Positions 44,841-53,530 of a stretch of 64,000 nt of DNA are shown here, one piece after another. The stretch lies in NCBI RefSeq assembly GCF_038069765.1, contig NZ_JBBPFS010000001.1, positions 310,001 through 374,000 on the forward strand. Direction: 5' to 3'. A program made the position numbers and the translations under genes. Below the pieces are notes generated by a model. The model was not told the DNA's origin and did not search any database. It saw only the letters and a list, made by a program, of their open reading frames with translations. The stretch comes from Arthrobacter_B sp038069765. GTDB taxonomy: Bacteria; Actinomycetota; Actinomycetes; Actinomycetales; Micrococcaceae. How positions within the stretch are numbered: position 1 is the stretch's first letter; every line of letters starts with the position of its first letter.

Positions 44841-45533
44841 CTAGGTTGGGTCGACGGCCCGGGGGCGTAGGTGCAGCCGGTACCCCATGCCGCGCAGTGT
44901 CTCAATCCTGGAGTTCCCGAGTTTTCTGCGCAGATAACGGACGTAGACCTCGATGACATTGGAACCGGGGTCAAAGTCCAGGCCCCACACCCGACTGAGC
45001 AGTTGTTCGCGGGTCAGGACCTGGTCGGCATGGCGGAAGAACACCTCGGCAAGGGCGAATTCACGGGCGGTGAGCTCTACCTCCGCCACCTCGCTGTCGA
45101 TCAAGATCCTGCGGGTGCGTAGGTCCAGGGTCATGTCACCGGCGCGCAGCCTCGTCGGTGCCGGGTTGTGGCCCGGCCCTCTCAGCCTGAGCCGCACACG
45201 GGCGAGCAGCTCGTCGAAGCCGAAGGGCTTGGAAATGTAGTCATCGGCGCCGCTCTCCAGACCGGTGACGGTGTCGGCAACGCTGTCGCGGGCGGTCAGA
45301 ACGACCACCGGCACATCGATGTTCTCGGCGCGCAGCATCCGGAGCACGGTCAGGCCGTCTCTGATCGGCAGGCCGAGGTCGAGCACCATCAGGTCGAACG
45401 CTCCCGTACGAGCGTACTGGTACGCAGACTCCCCGTCGCCCACCACTGTGACGATGAACCCATTGCTGCTCAGGCCGCTGTCCAGGAACGAGGCGATGCG
45501 GGGCTCATCCTCGGCGACCAGGATCCGGTTCAC
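44841..45533 (-). CDS. OmpR/PhoB-family response regulator
   Basis: A 230-residue regulator: receiver domain with acidic pocket in ILVAEDEP, phosphoacceptor Asp52 (LMVLDLGLPIRDG) and Lys in ISKPFGFDELLARV; winged-helix output from about residue 130 with ELTAREFALAEVFFRHADQV, REQLLSRVWG, NVIEVYVRYLRRKLG and TLRGMGYRLH. It overlaps the kinase gene by 4 nt and is the last of a leftward three-gene operon. It probably acts at the divergent region around 47460-47534. Confidence 0.93.
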   Translation of the reverse strand: MNRILVAEDEPRIASFLDSGLSSNGFIVTVVGDGESAYQYARTGAFDLMVLDLGLPIRDGLTVLRMLRAENIDVPVVVLTARDSVADTVTGLESGADDYISKPFGFDELLARVRLRLRGPGHNPAPTRLRAGDMTLDLRTRRILIDSEVAEVELTAREFALAEVFFRHADQVLTREQLLSRVWGLDFDPGSNVIEVYVRYLRRKLGNSRIETLRGMGYRLHLRPRAVDPT

Positions 45534-47017
45534 GGCTGCACCTTGGACAGGCGGGTGACCGCGGTTTGGGTGTTGCGGGGTTGGTCCTTGGCCTGTACAA
45601 GGGGTAGATCGAGGGTGAAGGTCGAGCCCTGTCCCGGGGTGCTGTCCAACAGCACCTGCCCGTCGTGGGCACGCGCGATGGAGGCGACGATGGGCAAACC
45701 CAGGCCTGCCCCATCGCCGCGGCCGCCGTGATCACCGCAGTGCCCGACGCGGGTGAAGCGATCGAAAATGCGCGGGACGTCCTCGGGTGCGATGCCGGTG
45801 CCGGTGTCAGCGACGCTGAACAAAAGCCGGCCGGCGACGACCCGGACACCAATAGAGATCCGGTCCCCGGGCCTGGTATGCCGTACGGCGTTGACCCCCA
45901 ACTGCATCAGCGCTTGGGTAAGGCGTTGACCGTCGGCGAGCACCGTGTGTTCAGTGACCTCGGACACCGACCACCGCCGCTCGCCGAGAGCGCTGGCCTT
46001 GCTGAGGACCTCCATCACGAGGTCAGTAACGTCGACCTGGTGCAGATCCAGAAAATCGGGGCGTTCAGCCTTAGCCAACAGCATCAGGTCATCAACCAAA
46101 CGGTTCATTCGCTGCAGCTCATCCAGCACGAGGGCTAGGGTCCGCGAACGTTCTGCAGGATCCTCACTGATCAGCTCAAGGTGACCGCGGATCACGGTGA
46201 TTGGCGTGCGCAGCTCGTGGCTGGCGTCGTCCAGGAAATGCCGTTGACCGGTGAACGCGGTCTGCAGACGGTCCAGCATCCGGTTAAAGGTATGTGCGAG
46301 GGCTGCGACGTCGTCGTTGCCGGTCACCGTGATCCGCTGGTCGAGGTCGGAGTCCCGAACGGTCTCGGCGGTCTGGCGGAGCATGCGGATGGGGGCCAGG
46401 ACCCGGCCGGCGATCACCCAGCTTGCCAGACCCGCCAAGACCAGTGCCGCCAAGCTGCCAACGACCAACACCTGGACTGTGGAGGCCACCCGTTCCATCG
46501 CCGGGGCGGTGAATTCGGCCACCACCAGGGCGCCGCTGTCTGGATCGCCGTCGACCCGTACCGGGAAAACCGCATACCGGACGGGACCGGCGGCGCTGGT
46601 CACCGTACCGGACTTCGGCTGGCTCAGGTCAGCGGCGAGACCCACGAATGTCGGGTCTGTGTCGAGCCGTGCCGGCGGCTCGGCGCGGGCACGGTGCGCG
46701 GGCCGGCCATTGACCAGGCTGAACAGCGTCTCGTCGGCATTGGGCACAACCGCCGCGAGATAACCGGCAAGCAGGGCACCCACGTCTCGGTACGATTCCC
46801 CGGTGACAGGGTCTGCAGCCCGCTCGGCGAAGTCGCGCAGCTTGTCGCCTTCGTGGATCAGCTCCCGGTCGAATTCCGCCTCGGCTCGCTCCGTCAGCAC
46901 GCGGGCGGCAATGACGAACTCCGTGGCCAGCGCCAGCGTCACCAGCAGCATCATCCAGCCGATGATGCGGGTGCGGGCGCTCAGCCCCGAGGCACTGGAC
47001 GAAGTATGCGCCGGCAC
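45530..47017 (-). CDS. Sensor histidine kinase
   Basis: A 495-residue membrane kinase. TM1 at about 17-38, an extracytoplasmic domain of about 140 residues, TM2 at about 180-204 (VQVLVVGSLAALVLAGLASW), HAMP to about 255, then HisKA with phospho-His267 (FLDDASHELRTP). The ATPase domain has N-box QLGVNAVRHT, G1 VADTGTGI and G2 GAGLGLPI. It lies 6 nt after an exported acidic protein gene and overlaps the regulator gene. The signal is unknown; the acidic partner could influence sensing. Confidence 0.92.
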   Translation of the reverse strand: MPAHTSSSASGLSARTRIIGWMMLLVTLALATEFVIAARVLTERAEAEFDRELIHEGDKLRDFAERAADPVTGESYRDVGALLAGYLAAVVPNADETLFSLVNGRPAHRARAEPPARLDTDPTFVGLAADLSQPKSGTVTSAAGPVRYAVFPVRVDGDPDSGALVVAEFTAPAMERVASTVQVLVVGSLAALVLAGLASWVIAGRVLAPIRMLRQTAETVRDSDLDQRITVTGNDDVAALAHTFNRMLDRLQTAFTGQRHFLDDASHELRTPITVIRGHLELISEDPAERSRTLALVLDELQRMNRLVDDLMLLAKAERPDFLDLHQVDVTDLVMEVLSKASALGERRWSVSEVTEHTVLADGQRLTQALMQLGVNAVRHTRPGDRISIGVRVVAGRLLFSVADTGTGIAPEDVPRIFDRFTRVGHCGDHGGRGDGAGLGLPIVASIARAHDGQVLLDSTPGQGSTFTLDLPLVQAKDQPRNTQTAVTRLSKVQP

Positions 47018-47023
47018 GTCAGT

Positions 47024-47413
47024 TCAGCCGTCGGTGTCGTCGTCGACGACGCCGTCGTCGCGGTCATCATTGCTGACGCTGTCATCAATGCCGGCCTCCT
47101 CGGTGTCATCGTCATCCTCGTGCTCCCCTGCTGCGGGTGCGGGCTCTCCTGCGACCCTGGTGGCTCCCGTCGGTGCTGCCGGCGCAGCGGGAGACATGGG
47201 TGCCAAAACAGGCGGAGCGGCGGGCGCGGGTGGAGGCGGGGAGGAGTCCGGGGTCGACGGATCCTCGGTAGTAGTCGATGGTCCGGTGGGACTGACCACG
47301 ACCACGCTCCCCAGGTCCACCGGGGGGTGGGTAACGACCGCTCCGCCGAGGACCCAAGCAGCAGCCAGCAGGACCGGGACCCCTATCAGCGCAGCAAACC
47401 GGCGACCAGTCAT
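47024..47413 (-). CDS. Exported Pro-rich / Asp-rich protein of the two-component operon
   Basis: A 129-residue protein. An N-terminal hydrophobic segment (FAALIGVPVLLAAAWVLGGA) acts as signal peptide or anchor. A Pro/Ala/Thr/Ser-rich middle follows, then a very acidic tail with Asp/Glu clusters (GEHEDDDDTEEAGIDD, DDRDDGVVDDDTDG). No cysteine is seen. No family recognised. It is first in the operon with the kinase and regulator, so it may be an accessory on the outer face of the membrane, perhaps binding cations or cationic molecules; that is inference. The coding frame is supported by tight spacing (6 nt) to the kinase gene. Confidence 0.65.
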   Translation of the reverse strand: MTGRRFAALIGVPVLLAAAWVLGGAVVTHPPVDLGSVVVVSPTGPSTTTEDPSTPDSSPPPPAPAAPPVLAPMSPAAPAAPTGATRVAGEPAPAAGEHEDDDDTEEAGIDDSVSNDDRDDGVVDDDTDG

Positions 47414-47462
47414 GTGACGAAGCCTACCTCCTGAACCTCAGCGTCCAGCCGAGCCGGACATT

Positions 47463-47534
47463 AGAAGTCTCTCAGGTGCAGGAACGCCGGCGAAGCCTTC
47501 CGGGGCCGCAAGCCCGTAGATAAGAAATCTCTCA
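47463..47534. promoter_or_regulatory. Two 12-bp direct repeats in the divergent control region
   Basis: AGAAGTCTCTCA (47463-47474) and AGAAATCTCTCA (47523-47534) differ at one base and start exactly 60 bp apart, between the two-component operon (leftward) and the phosphotransferase-GH57-ABC operon (rightward). Candidate binding sites for the adjacent response regulator. Confidence 0.5.
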
Positions 47535-47613
47535 TGCCCGGCCAAGGCAGGGCTTATCCGCGCCCCTCATCCTCGTAGTAAGGAAACCAGTAACCACCGC
47601 GGGAGCACCTAAC

Positions 47614-48696
47614 ATGACGACTCACACTCAGTATCAATTTCCGCCGTCCCGCACTTTGGTGACACGAAGCGAGACCGTTCGGCCATCACTACCCGGCGCA
47701 GGTTCTGCTGCGGCCGCCGCCGGATCGGTGCAGTGGGCCACCGAGGTCCTGGCCGAGGCCGCCCCAGCGCTGGCGGGGGCCCTTGCCGAGGTGCGTATGC
47801 TGCGCCGCGGGCCCGAGCGGTTGGCCCTGCTGAAGCTGAGCAGCGGCCGGGAACTGGTGCTCAAGCAATACTCCGATGACCGGGGGGCGTGGACCCGGCG
47901 GTGGTTGCAGCTGCTGGCCGAGGAGGGTTTTGCCCCGCCGGCGAAATTCGCGGTGACCCGGGAACGTGGGTGGTCCGTCTCGCATCGCACTCTGGTGACC
48001 GACCTGGCGGACGGGAAGAACTGGGCCCATTGGCTGCAGTCCCCGCCAGCTGGTCGGGACACAGCCGCGGTCGCCGCGGCCGACTGGTTGGTCCGGTTGC
48101 AGTCGCTGCAGGTCACCTTGCCGGACCGCATTGCCCACCGGGCGGGCGATGAGCTGTGCCGCCAGAGCGGGCTGCTTGCCGACCGGTATCCCCTCGACGC
48201 CCGAAGGCTGCTTCAGATCAGCGAGGCTGTCCACCGGTGCCTGTACCACCCCAGACGCGCACCGGTTGCCGGGCTCGTGGCCTCGCACGGTGATTTGCAC
48301 CCGGAGAACCTGTTCATCAGCGGTGGGGGACCGCCGGCGGTCACCGCGATTGATGTCGACACCGCCGGGCTGCGTCGGGCGTCCTACGACGTTGGCTACG
48401 CCTTGGCGCAGCTGCTGATCGTCTCGTGGATGCGTACCGGCTCCTTCCGGGCCGGCGTTAGCGTTGCATTGACGTTCTGGGACCGGTGGACGGGACGCGG
48501 CGGCACCGATGCGGAGGCAGTACCGGCCGAGGCGGCCCGGGCGTTGGTGCAGAGCCTGCACTTCGAGCTGATCACCTACCGCACCGGCCGTGCCGACCTG
48601 GTCCAGCGCTGGCTCGGGATCGCCGAGGCCATGCTCGATAACGGCGTCCGGGGCGCTTTGGAGTCCCTGGCCGCCGGACAGGAGGCCGGCTCGTGA
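47614..48696 (+). CDS. Phosphotransferase-fold (APH-like) kinase
   Basis: A 360-residue protein of the aminoglycoside-phosphotransferase / choline-kinase fold. The likely ATP lysine is Lys84 (ELVLKQYS). The catalytic loop HGDLHPENLF spans residues 225-234 (Asp227, Asn232) and the metal-binding IDVDTAG 246-252. The first 40 residues are Ser/Ala-rich and unconserved. Related proteins phosphorylate aminoglycosides, maltose, choline or homoserine; in this operon a sugar or oligosaccharide substrate is more plausible than a drug. It overlaps the next gene by 4 nt (GTGA). Confidence 0.82.
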   Translation: MTTHTQYQFPPSRTLVTRSETVRPSLPGAGSAAAAAGSVQWATEVLAEAAPALAGALAEVRMLRRGPERLALLKLSSGRELVLKQYSDDRGAWTRRWLQLLAEEGFAPPAKFAVTRERGWSVSHRTLVTDLADGKNWAHWLQSPPAGRDTAAVAAADWLVRLQSLQVTLPDRIAHRAGDELCRQSGLLADRYPLDARRLLQISEAVHRCLYHPRRAPVAGLVASHGDLHPENLFISGGGPPAVTAIDVDTAGLRRASYDVGYALAQLLIVSWMRTGSFRAGVSVALTFWDRWTGRGGTDAEAVPAEAARALVQSLHFELITYRTGRADLVQRWLGIAEAMLDNGVRGALESLAAGQEAGS

Positions 48697-50813
48697 CTGC
48701 CGTGCCCATCGCCTTCGTGCACCACGCCAACCAGTTTGTCATCACCGACGGGTACCTCGACCGCGACGGGATCAGCGAAGCTGCCGCCGGATACGACGCG
48801 GTCCTGTCATTGCACGTCGAGCTGGGAATCCCGGCAGCACTGCACATCTCCGGGCCGGTCCTGGAGGCGCTCGCCTGGCACCGGCCGGCCGTGCTGGCCC
48901 GGCTGCGCCAGCATCTGGCCGGCGGTTTGATTAGCCTGATCGGCGGCACCTACGGGGAGAACGTGATGACACTCTCGTCCGCCCGGCACAACCGCCGGCA
49001 GTTGCGCACCTACCACGATCTGGTCGAGGAACTCCTCGGAGTACCTCGTAGGGAACTGAGGACCGCGTGGGTACCTGAGCGGGTGTGGAACACCGCCGCG
49101 TGCGGACCGCCGCTGCGCGATGCTGAGGGCACAGGGGTGCGGTACGAGCGGGTACTGCTGGATGACCGGCTGGCCTTCCCGCTGCGTGAGGGCCGGCACT
49201 ATCCGGGCAGCGCACGAGAGGCCTTCGATGCGAAGGGGCCCTACCGGTGGCATGAAGACGGGTTCCCGGCCACTGCCCGCGGGCTGCTCCATCCCGGGTC
49301 TTTGACGCCGTACCGGATCACCGGTGGCGATGGATTGATCGGCGTCCCGATCGCCTCTCACCTGCGCTACCTTGTGCCTCCGCACGATCCGAGCCACCTC
49401 AGCCTGGTCACCGAGCTGGCGGAAGACGCCCAGGCAGCACCCGCGGGATCCTTGCTGGTTTTCGCGGATGACCTGGAACGGGTTGCCGGCGTTGGCGGTT
49501 GGGAACAGGGCCTGGACCGGTATGCGCGGTTCCTGCGCTGGGTCACCAAAAGCGAGATGCTGGAACCGGTCGCCCTTGATGCCTGGTGTGATCGGGCCGA
49601 GACCGTACTTGAATTGCCGGCGGAGACCGGCACCTATTACGAGTTGGCGCACCAGCACGGCGCCGGCGAGGACTACTCCCGGTGGGCAGCTGACCCCAGG
49701 TGGGCTCCGTACGCGGAATGCCTCGAGCGGGTCGAAGCGGCGCTGGAGCAGGCCGAAGCCGACGGGGCCGACCCGGGATTGTGCGCGCTGGCCGAACGGT
49801 TGGTGCTGCTTGGCCGCCATGAAACCGCCTGGCAGGATCCGCATCCCGACGGCGGCCGGGCCCCGGCTCCATGGGTGCGGGCCACCGCTGCGCACGCTGC
49901 CGACGCCCTGCCTGTGCTGGCGGCGGCCAGATGGGCCGCCGACCCGGGCAGTCACGAGTTGCAGGTGCTGCTCACCGACATCGACAATGACGGCCATGAG
50001 GAGTTGATCATCAGCAGCGACCGGCTCTTCATCGTGCTCTCGCCCCGTCACGGCGGCCGGGTCAGCTTGATGGTGACCCGCAGCGCCGGGTCCTGCCCGG
50101 CCGGCGTTATCGTCATCGGAAACCCGCTTGACCACTGGAACTTTCAGACCGAACTGCACCGGCACATGCAGACCCCGCCAAACCATCCGGGCGCGCTGAG
50201 CGTGCTGGGTACCGAGACCCACCGCCACGATCTCAGCCGGGTCGAGGTCACCGCCGAGGCGGCAGTAGTGGAACTGATCGACGTCGAACCGGGTCCGGAC
50301 CGGGGCCTGGCCAAACGGGTACTGCTACGCGCCGACGGCACCGCGATAGTGGTGTGCGTACACCGGACGATGCTGCCCGGGGAGCTGAGGACCACCGTGG
50401 CGCTGTCCCCGGACTACCCCTATTTGTTACGTACCGGCAGGCATGCGATCAATCCGGTTCAGGGACGAACGTGGTGGGGAGCAGGCACCGCCGCGCTTGA
50501 CGTCTGGGTGGCGCATGACCCAGCCGAACACACCAGCCAGCTGGTCGGCACCAGCCCGAGTACCGGGCATGCCCTGGTCGGCGCCGCGGACGGGTGCGGT
50601 CGACACCTGCATCTGGTGGTGGGCACCGGCCCCGTCGACGAGCAAACCGGCCCCAGACTGATCGGTGCCGCTGAGAGCCTGCTGCACCCGACACACCCAA
50701 CGAATTCAACTTTGCCCAAAGCCGGTCATGAGCGGCCCGGGTCCGTACCGCGGACGGTTGGTGCCGGGAGCCCGACGCGACCAAAACCAAACCGGGAACC
50801 CAACCGTGCTTGA
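48693..50813 (+). CDS. GH57-like alpha-glucan hydrolase or transferase
   Basis: A 706-residue protein resembling glycoside hydrolase family 57. An N-terminal barrel region begins VPIAFVHHANQFVITDGYL; ISLIGGTYGENVM resembles conserved region 2; TAWVPERVWN contains the candidate nucleophile Glu129; LLVFADDLERVAGVGGWEQG contains the candidate acid Asp259 or Asp260. The second half has LLTDIDNDGHEELIISSDRL, like the C-terminal beta-sandwich of GH57 amylases and 4-alpha-glucanotransferases. No signal peptide, so it acts in the cytoplasm. The classical first motif (His-x-His-Gln-Pro) is altered. The last 50 residues are polar and basic. Overlaps both neighbours. Confidence 0.72.
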   Translation: MTAVPIAFVHHANQFVITDGYLDRDGISEAAAGYDAVLSLHVELGIPAALHISGPVLEALAWHRPAVLARLRQHLAGGLISLIGGTYGENVMTLSSARHNRRQLRTYHDLVEELLGVPRRELRTAWVPERVWNTAACGPPLRDAEGTGVRYERVLLDDRLAFPLREGRHYPGSAREAFDAKGPYRWHEDGFPATARGLLHPGSLTPYRITGGDGLIGVPIASHLRYLVPPHDPSHLSLVTELAEDAQAAPAGSLLVFADDLERVAGVGGWEQGLDRYARFLRWVTKSEMLEPVALDAWCDRAETVLELPAETGTYYELAHQHGAGEDYSRWAADPRWAPYAECLERVEAALEQAEADGADPGLCALAERLVLLGRHETAWQDPHPDGGRAPAPWVRATAAHAADALPVLAAARWAADPGSHELQVLLTDIDNDGHEELIISSDRLFIVLSPRHGGRVSLMVTRSAGSCPAGVIVIGNPLDHWNFQTELHRHMQTPPNHPGALSVLGTETHRHDLSRVEVTAEAAVVELIDVEPGPDRGLAKRVLLRADGTAIVVCVHRTMLPGELRTTVALSPDYPYLLRTGRHAINPVQGRTWWGAGTAALDVWVAHDPAEHTSQLVGTSPSTGHALVGAADGCGRHLHLVVGTGPVDEQTGPRLIGAAESLLHPTHPTNSTLPKAGHERPGSVPRTVGAGSPTRPKPNREPNRA

Positions 50814-52599
50814 GGTCCTGCGCAGCTTCAGCCCTCTCATTCGGCCCTACCGGGCCCGGCTGCTGCTCGGTGGCGTGCTGGTGCTGGTCGTGGCAGCACT
50901 GGAACTGGCGCTGCCGTGGCCATTGAAAATTATCGTCGATGACGTGTTGAACCGGCGTTCGCCGGATGGCCCGCTCGGAAACCTCCTTGGACCGTTAGCC
51001 GACTCCCCGGATGCGGTCCTGGCGATCTGCGCAGCAGCCTTGGTGGTGTTGGCTGTCCTGGCTGCCCTGGTCAGCTACCTGTCCTCCCGGATCCTGCTGG
51101 CGATTGGGGAACGTCTCACCAACGACTTGCGCATGGACATCTTTACCCACCTCCAGCGCCTGTCCCTTGCCTTCCATGACCGGCAGCGGGTCGGGGACCT
51201 CGCGACCCGCCTCACCGGCGACGTCAATGCCATCCAGGTGCTGCTGGTAGCGGTATTCGCCACCCTGCTGCCCAACGTGGCACTGCTGATCGGGATCGTC
51301 CTGATCGCGGTGCTCATCGAACCCGTCTTCGCTGTCCTGCTGTTGTGCGTCGTCCCGGCACTGTACGCCGTCGTCCGGCACTACCGCGGTGCCATCAAGC
51401 AAGCCTCCCGTGAAGCCCGCGTCTGTGAGGGCCGGGTTTCAAGCCACGTCACCGAAACCCTGTCCACCATTCGGCTGCTACAGTCCTTCGCCGCCGAACG
51501 CCGCAGCTTGGAACGGTTCCGCACCCACTCCCAGGCCCGGATGGAAGCGGGACTGCGCCAAGTCGACCTCCTCTCCCGGCTGCCGGCCGCCGTCGAGCTG
51601 ATCTCCCAGGTCGGACGCGCCGCCGTATTGTTCGTCGGAGCCACTATGGTCCTGCGCGGCCAACTGAGCCTGGGAGTGCTCGTGGTGTTGCTGGCGTACC
51701 TTGCGCAGGTTTACGGGCCCATGAAAGCGCTGGCGCGACTGGCGTCGACGGTCGGCAAAGCCCAGGCGGGCGCCGAACGGGTCGAGGAGGTGCTGCGCTC
51801 CACCGTGGTGATACCCGAACACCGCGACGCCTTGGACGCCCAACCGCTGCGCGGCGACGTCGAACTGCGTGGCGTGTCTTTCGGGTACGAGCCAGGTCAC
51901 CCGGTCCTGCACGGAATATCCCTGTCCGCCGGACCGGGCGAGGTCGTGGCGCTTGCCGGCCGCACGGGTGCCGGTAAATCGACGCTCGTCAGCCTGGTCC
52001 CACGGTTCTACGACGTCACCGCCGGACAGGTGCTCCTCGACGGCCAGGACGTCCGTGAGCTGACCCTGGACTCGGTACGCAGCCAGATCGCCGTCGTCCT
52101 GCAGGACCCGCTGATGGTCTCCGGTTCGGTTCTGGACAACATCGCTTACGGTGCCCCCGACGCCAGCCGCGAGGACCTGTTGGCCGCCGCACAAGCGGCG
52201 TACGTCGACGAGTTCGTTGACCGCCTGCCCCAGGGATACGACACACAGATTGCGGAGCACGGTTCATCCCTGTCCGGAGGACAGCGACAACGCATCGCCA
52301 TCGCCCGGGCGCTGGCTGCCGACACTCCCATCGTGGTGCTCGATGAACCGACCAGTGGATTGGACGCCATCAGTGAGTCCTATGTAATGGCCGGCCTGGC
52401 CCGCCTCACTGCCGGACGCACCGTTCTGGTCATCGCCCACCGGCTATCAACATTGCGCGACGCCGACAGGGTGTACGTCATCGAACACGGACGAGTTGTC
52501 GACGCCGGAACACACACCGAACTCTCGTCACGACCAGGCCTCTACCGGGACGCGAATGAACTGCTGCTGGCCCCCGAACGACCAGCCACGCGAATCTGA
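50806..52599 (+). CDS. ABC exporter, fused membrane and ATPase domains
   Basis: A 597-residue half-transporter of the MsbA type. Six-helix membrane domain at about residues 20-330 (PYRARLLLGGVLVLVVAALE; FHDRQRVGDLATRLTGDVNA). ATPase with Walker A GRTGAGKST (385-393), signature SLSGGQRQRIAIARAL (489-), Walker B IVVLDEPTSGLD and switch His in VLVIAHRLSTL. The frame is open from 50665; GTG at 50806 inside the end of the GH57-like gene gives the usual N-terminus, with ATG at 50728 as an alternative. It would export a product, probably a carbohydrate, made by the two preceding genes; this is inference. Confidence 0.9.
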   Translation: MLEVLRSFSPLIRPYRARLLLGGVLVLVVAALELALPWPLKIIVDDVLNRRSPDGPLGNLLGPLADSPDAVLAICAAALVVLAVLAALVSYLSSRILLAIGERLTNDLRMDIFTHLQRLSLAFHDRQRVGDLATRLTGDVNAIQVLLVAVFATLLPNVALLIGIVLIAVLIEPVFAVLLLCVVPALYAVVRHYRGAIKQASREARVCEGRVSSHVTETLSTIRLLQSFAAERRSLERFRTHSQARMEAGLRQVDLLSRLPAAVELISQVGRAAVLFVGATMVLRGQLSLGVLVVLLAYLAQVYGPMKALARLASTVGKAQAGAERVEEVLRSTVVIPEHRDALDAQPLRGDVELRGVSFGYEPGHPVLHGISLSAGPGEVVALAGRTGAGKSTLVSLVPRFYDVTAGQVLLDGQDVRELTLDSVRSQIAVVLQDPLMVSGSVLDNIAYGAPDASREDLLAAAQAAYVDEFVDRLPQGYDTQIAEHGSSLSGGQRQRIAIARALAADTPIVVLDEPTSGLDAISESYVMAGLARLTAGRTVLVIAHRLSTLRDADRVYVIEHGRVVDAGTHTELSSRPGLYRDANELLLAPERPATRI

Positions 52600-52627
52600 C
52601 GGCGCCGCAGCTCCATCTGCTGCCGGA

Positions 52628-53014
52628 TCAGCCGAGGCTGGTACCGATGGCCCCTGTTACATAGGGTATGAGCCATATTCCCCACACAATGAGGGAAAAT
52701 TTGTGAAAGCGCTTTTTCTCCACGTCGCGGTTGCGAACTAGCACAATAACCGCCCACACAAGGTGGAATACCATCAGCAGCAATGCAATGGCGCCAGTGA
52801 CGGCCATGATGGCGTTGAGCCCGGATCCATCCCCGGCCTCGCCGGATTCCGCAATTCGGGACATGAGATAGGTGCCGCTGCCATCGCAGACCAGCCCCAG
52901 AGCAAAAAACCCAGCATGCCACCACTTCAGCACTCGCTGGCGGTGCTCCGCCCAGACGCCAACGGTGTAAAAGACCAGAGCAGCCGTGATGAGAACAATT
53001 GCAGCCAAGAGCAT
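52628..53014 (-). CDS. TIGR03987/HsmA-family membrane protein
   Basis: A 128-residue protein with four hydrophobic segments: LLAAIVLITAALVFYTVGVW, WWHAGFFALGLVCDGSGTYL, AIMAVTGAIALLLMVFHLVW and HKFSLIVWGIWLIPYVTGAI. The EHRQRVLKWWHAGFFALGLV region and the closing YVTGAIG pattern match the TIGR03987 / HsmA family, of unknown function. It converges with the ABC exporter gene. Confidence 0.78.
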   Translation of the reverse strand: MLLAAIVLITAALVFYTVGVWAEHRQRVLKWWHAGFFALGLVCDGSGTYLMSRIAESGEAGDGSGLNAIMAVTGAIALLLMVFHLVWAVIVLVRNRDVEKKRFHKFSLIVWGIWLIPYVTGAIGTSLG

Positions 53015-53169
53015 GGCCTGACACTACAGGTGCTCGTGCGAAAGAAACTAGGCCCGAGGCCGGTCTGAGCCCCGCAATGGAGCCGTAAGCCGTGAAAAGG
53101 ACTAGACGTAGCGGCAGCTGGCTCTCCCGGCGAATCACGTAAGCACGGAGCCAGACCGGGCGTTGAAAT

Positions 53170-53530
53170 CCACCTGGCAGGGCACAGCAGCACACCACCG
53201 GGTACTTCGATGCGCTCACCGTGGAGCGGATCGCCGCCCAGGCACAGAGCAACGTCCGGATGATCTACGCCTACTACGGCAGCAAGAGCGGTCTGTTCGA
53301 TGCAACCGTAACGCAGGTGCTGCGTGTGACGGCAGAGAGCGTCCCCCGCGTCCCGAGGATCTGGCAGGCTGGGCCGGAGACGTGTTCGACCACCATGAGC
53401 GCTTCCCTGAAGGCCTCCGCCTGAGCACGTGGGCTCAACGTGAACGGCCGGAGGCCACCGCCGAGCCGAGCGATGTCTATCGGAACAAGGCGCTCGTCGT
53501 CGCGACGGCTGCCGCACGCCCGCTGTCGAA
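53170..53530 (+). pseudogene. TetR-family regulator remnant
   Basis: One frame encodes YFDALTVERIAAQAQSNVRM then IYAYYGSKSGLFDATVTQVL, the end of a TetR helix-turn-helix. Near 53350 the homology shifts to another frame, which reads EDLAGWAGDVFDHHERFPEG then LRLSTWAQRERPEA, typical of the C-terminal domain. The first helix and start codon, and everything after about 53520, are missing. This is a frameshifted fragment, not a working gene. Confidence 0.65.

Noticed and set aside
47614..48696. Aminoglycoside resistance gene
   Set aside because: The catalytic loop is shared by many kinases; the operon with a GH57-like enzyme and exporter makes a carbohydrate substrate more plausible.
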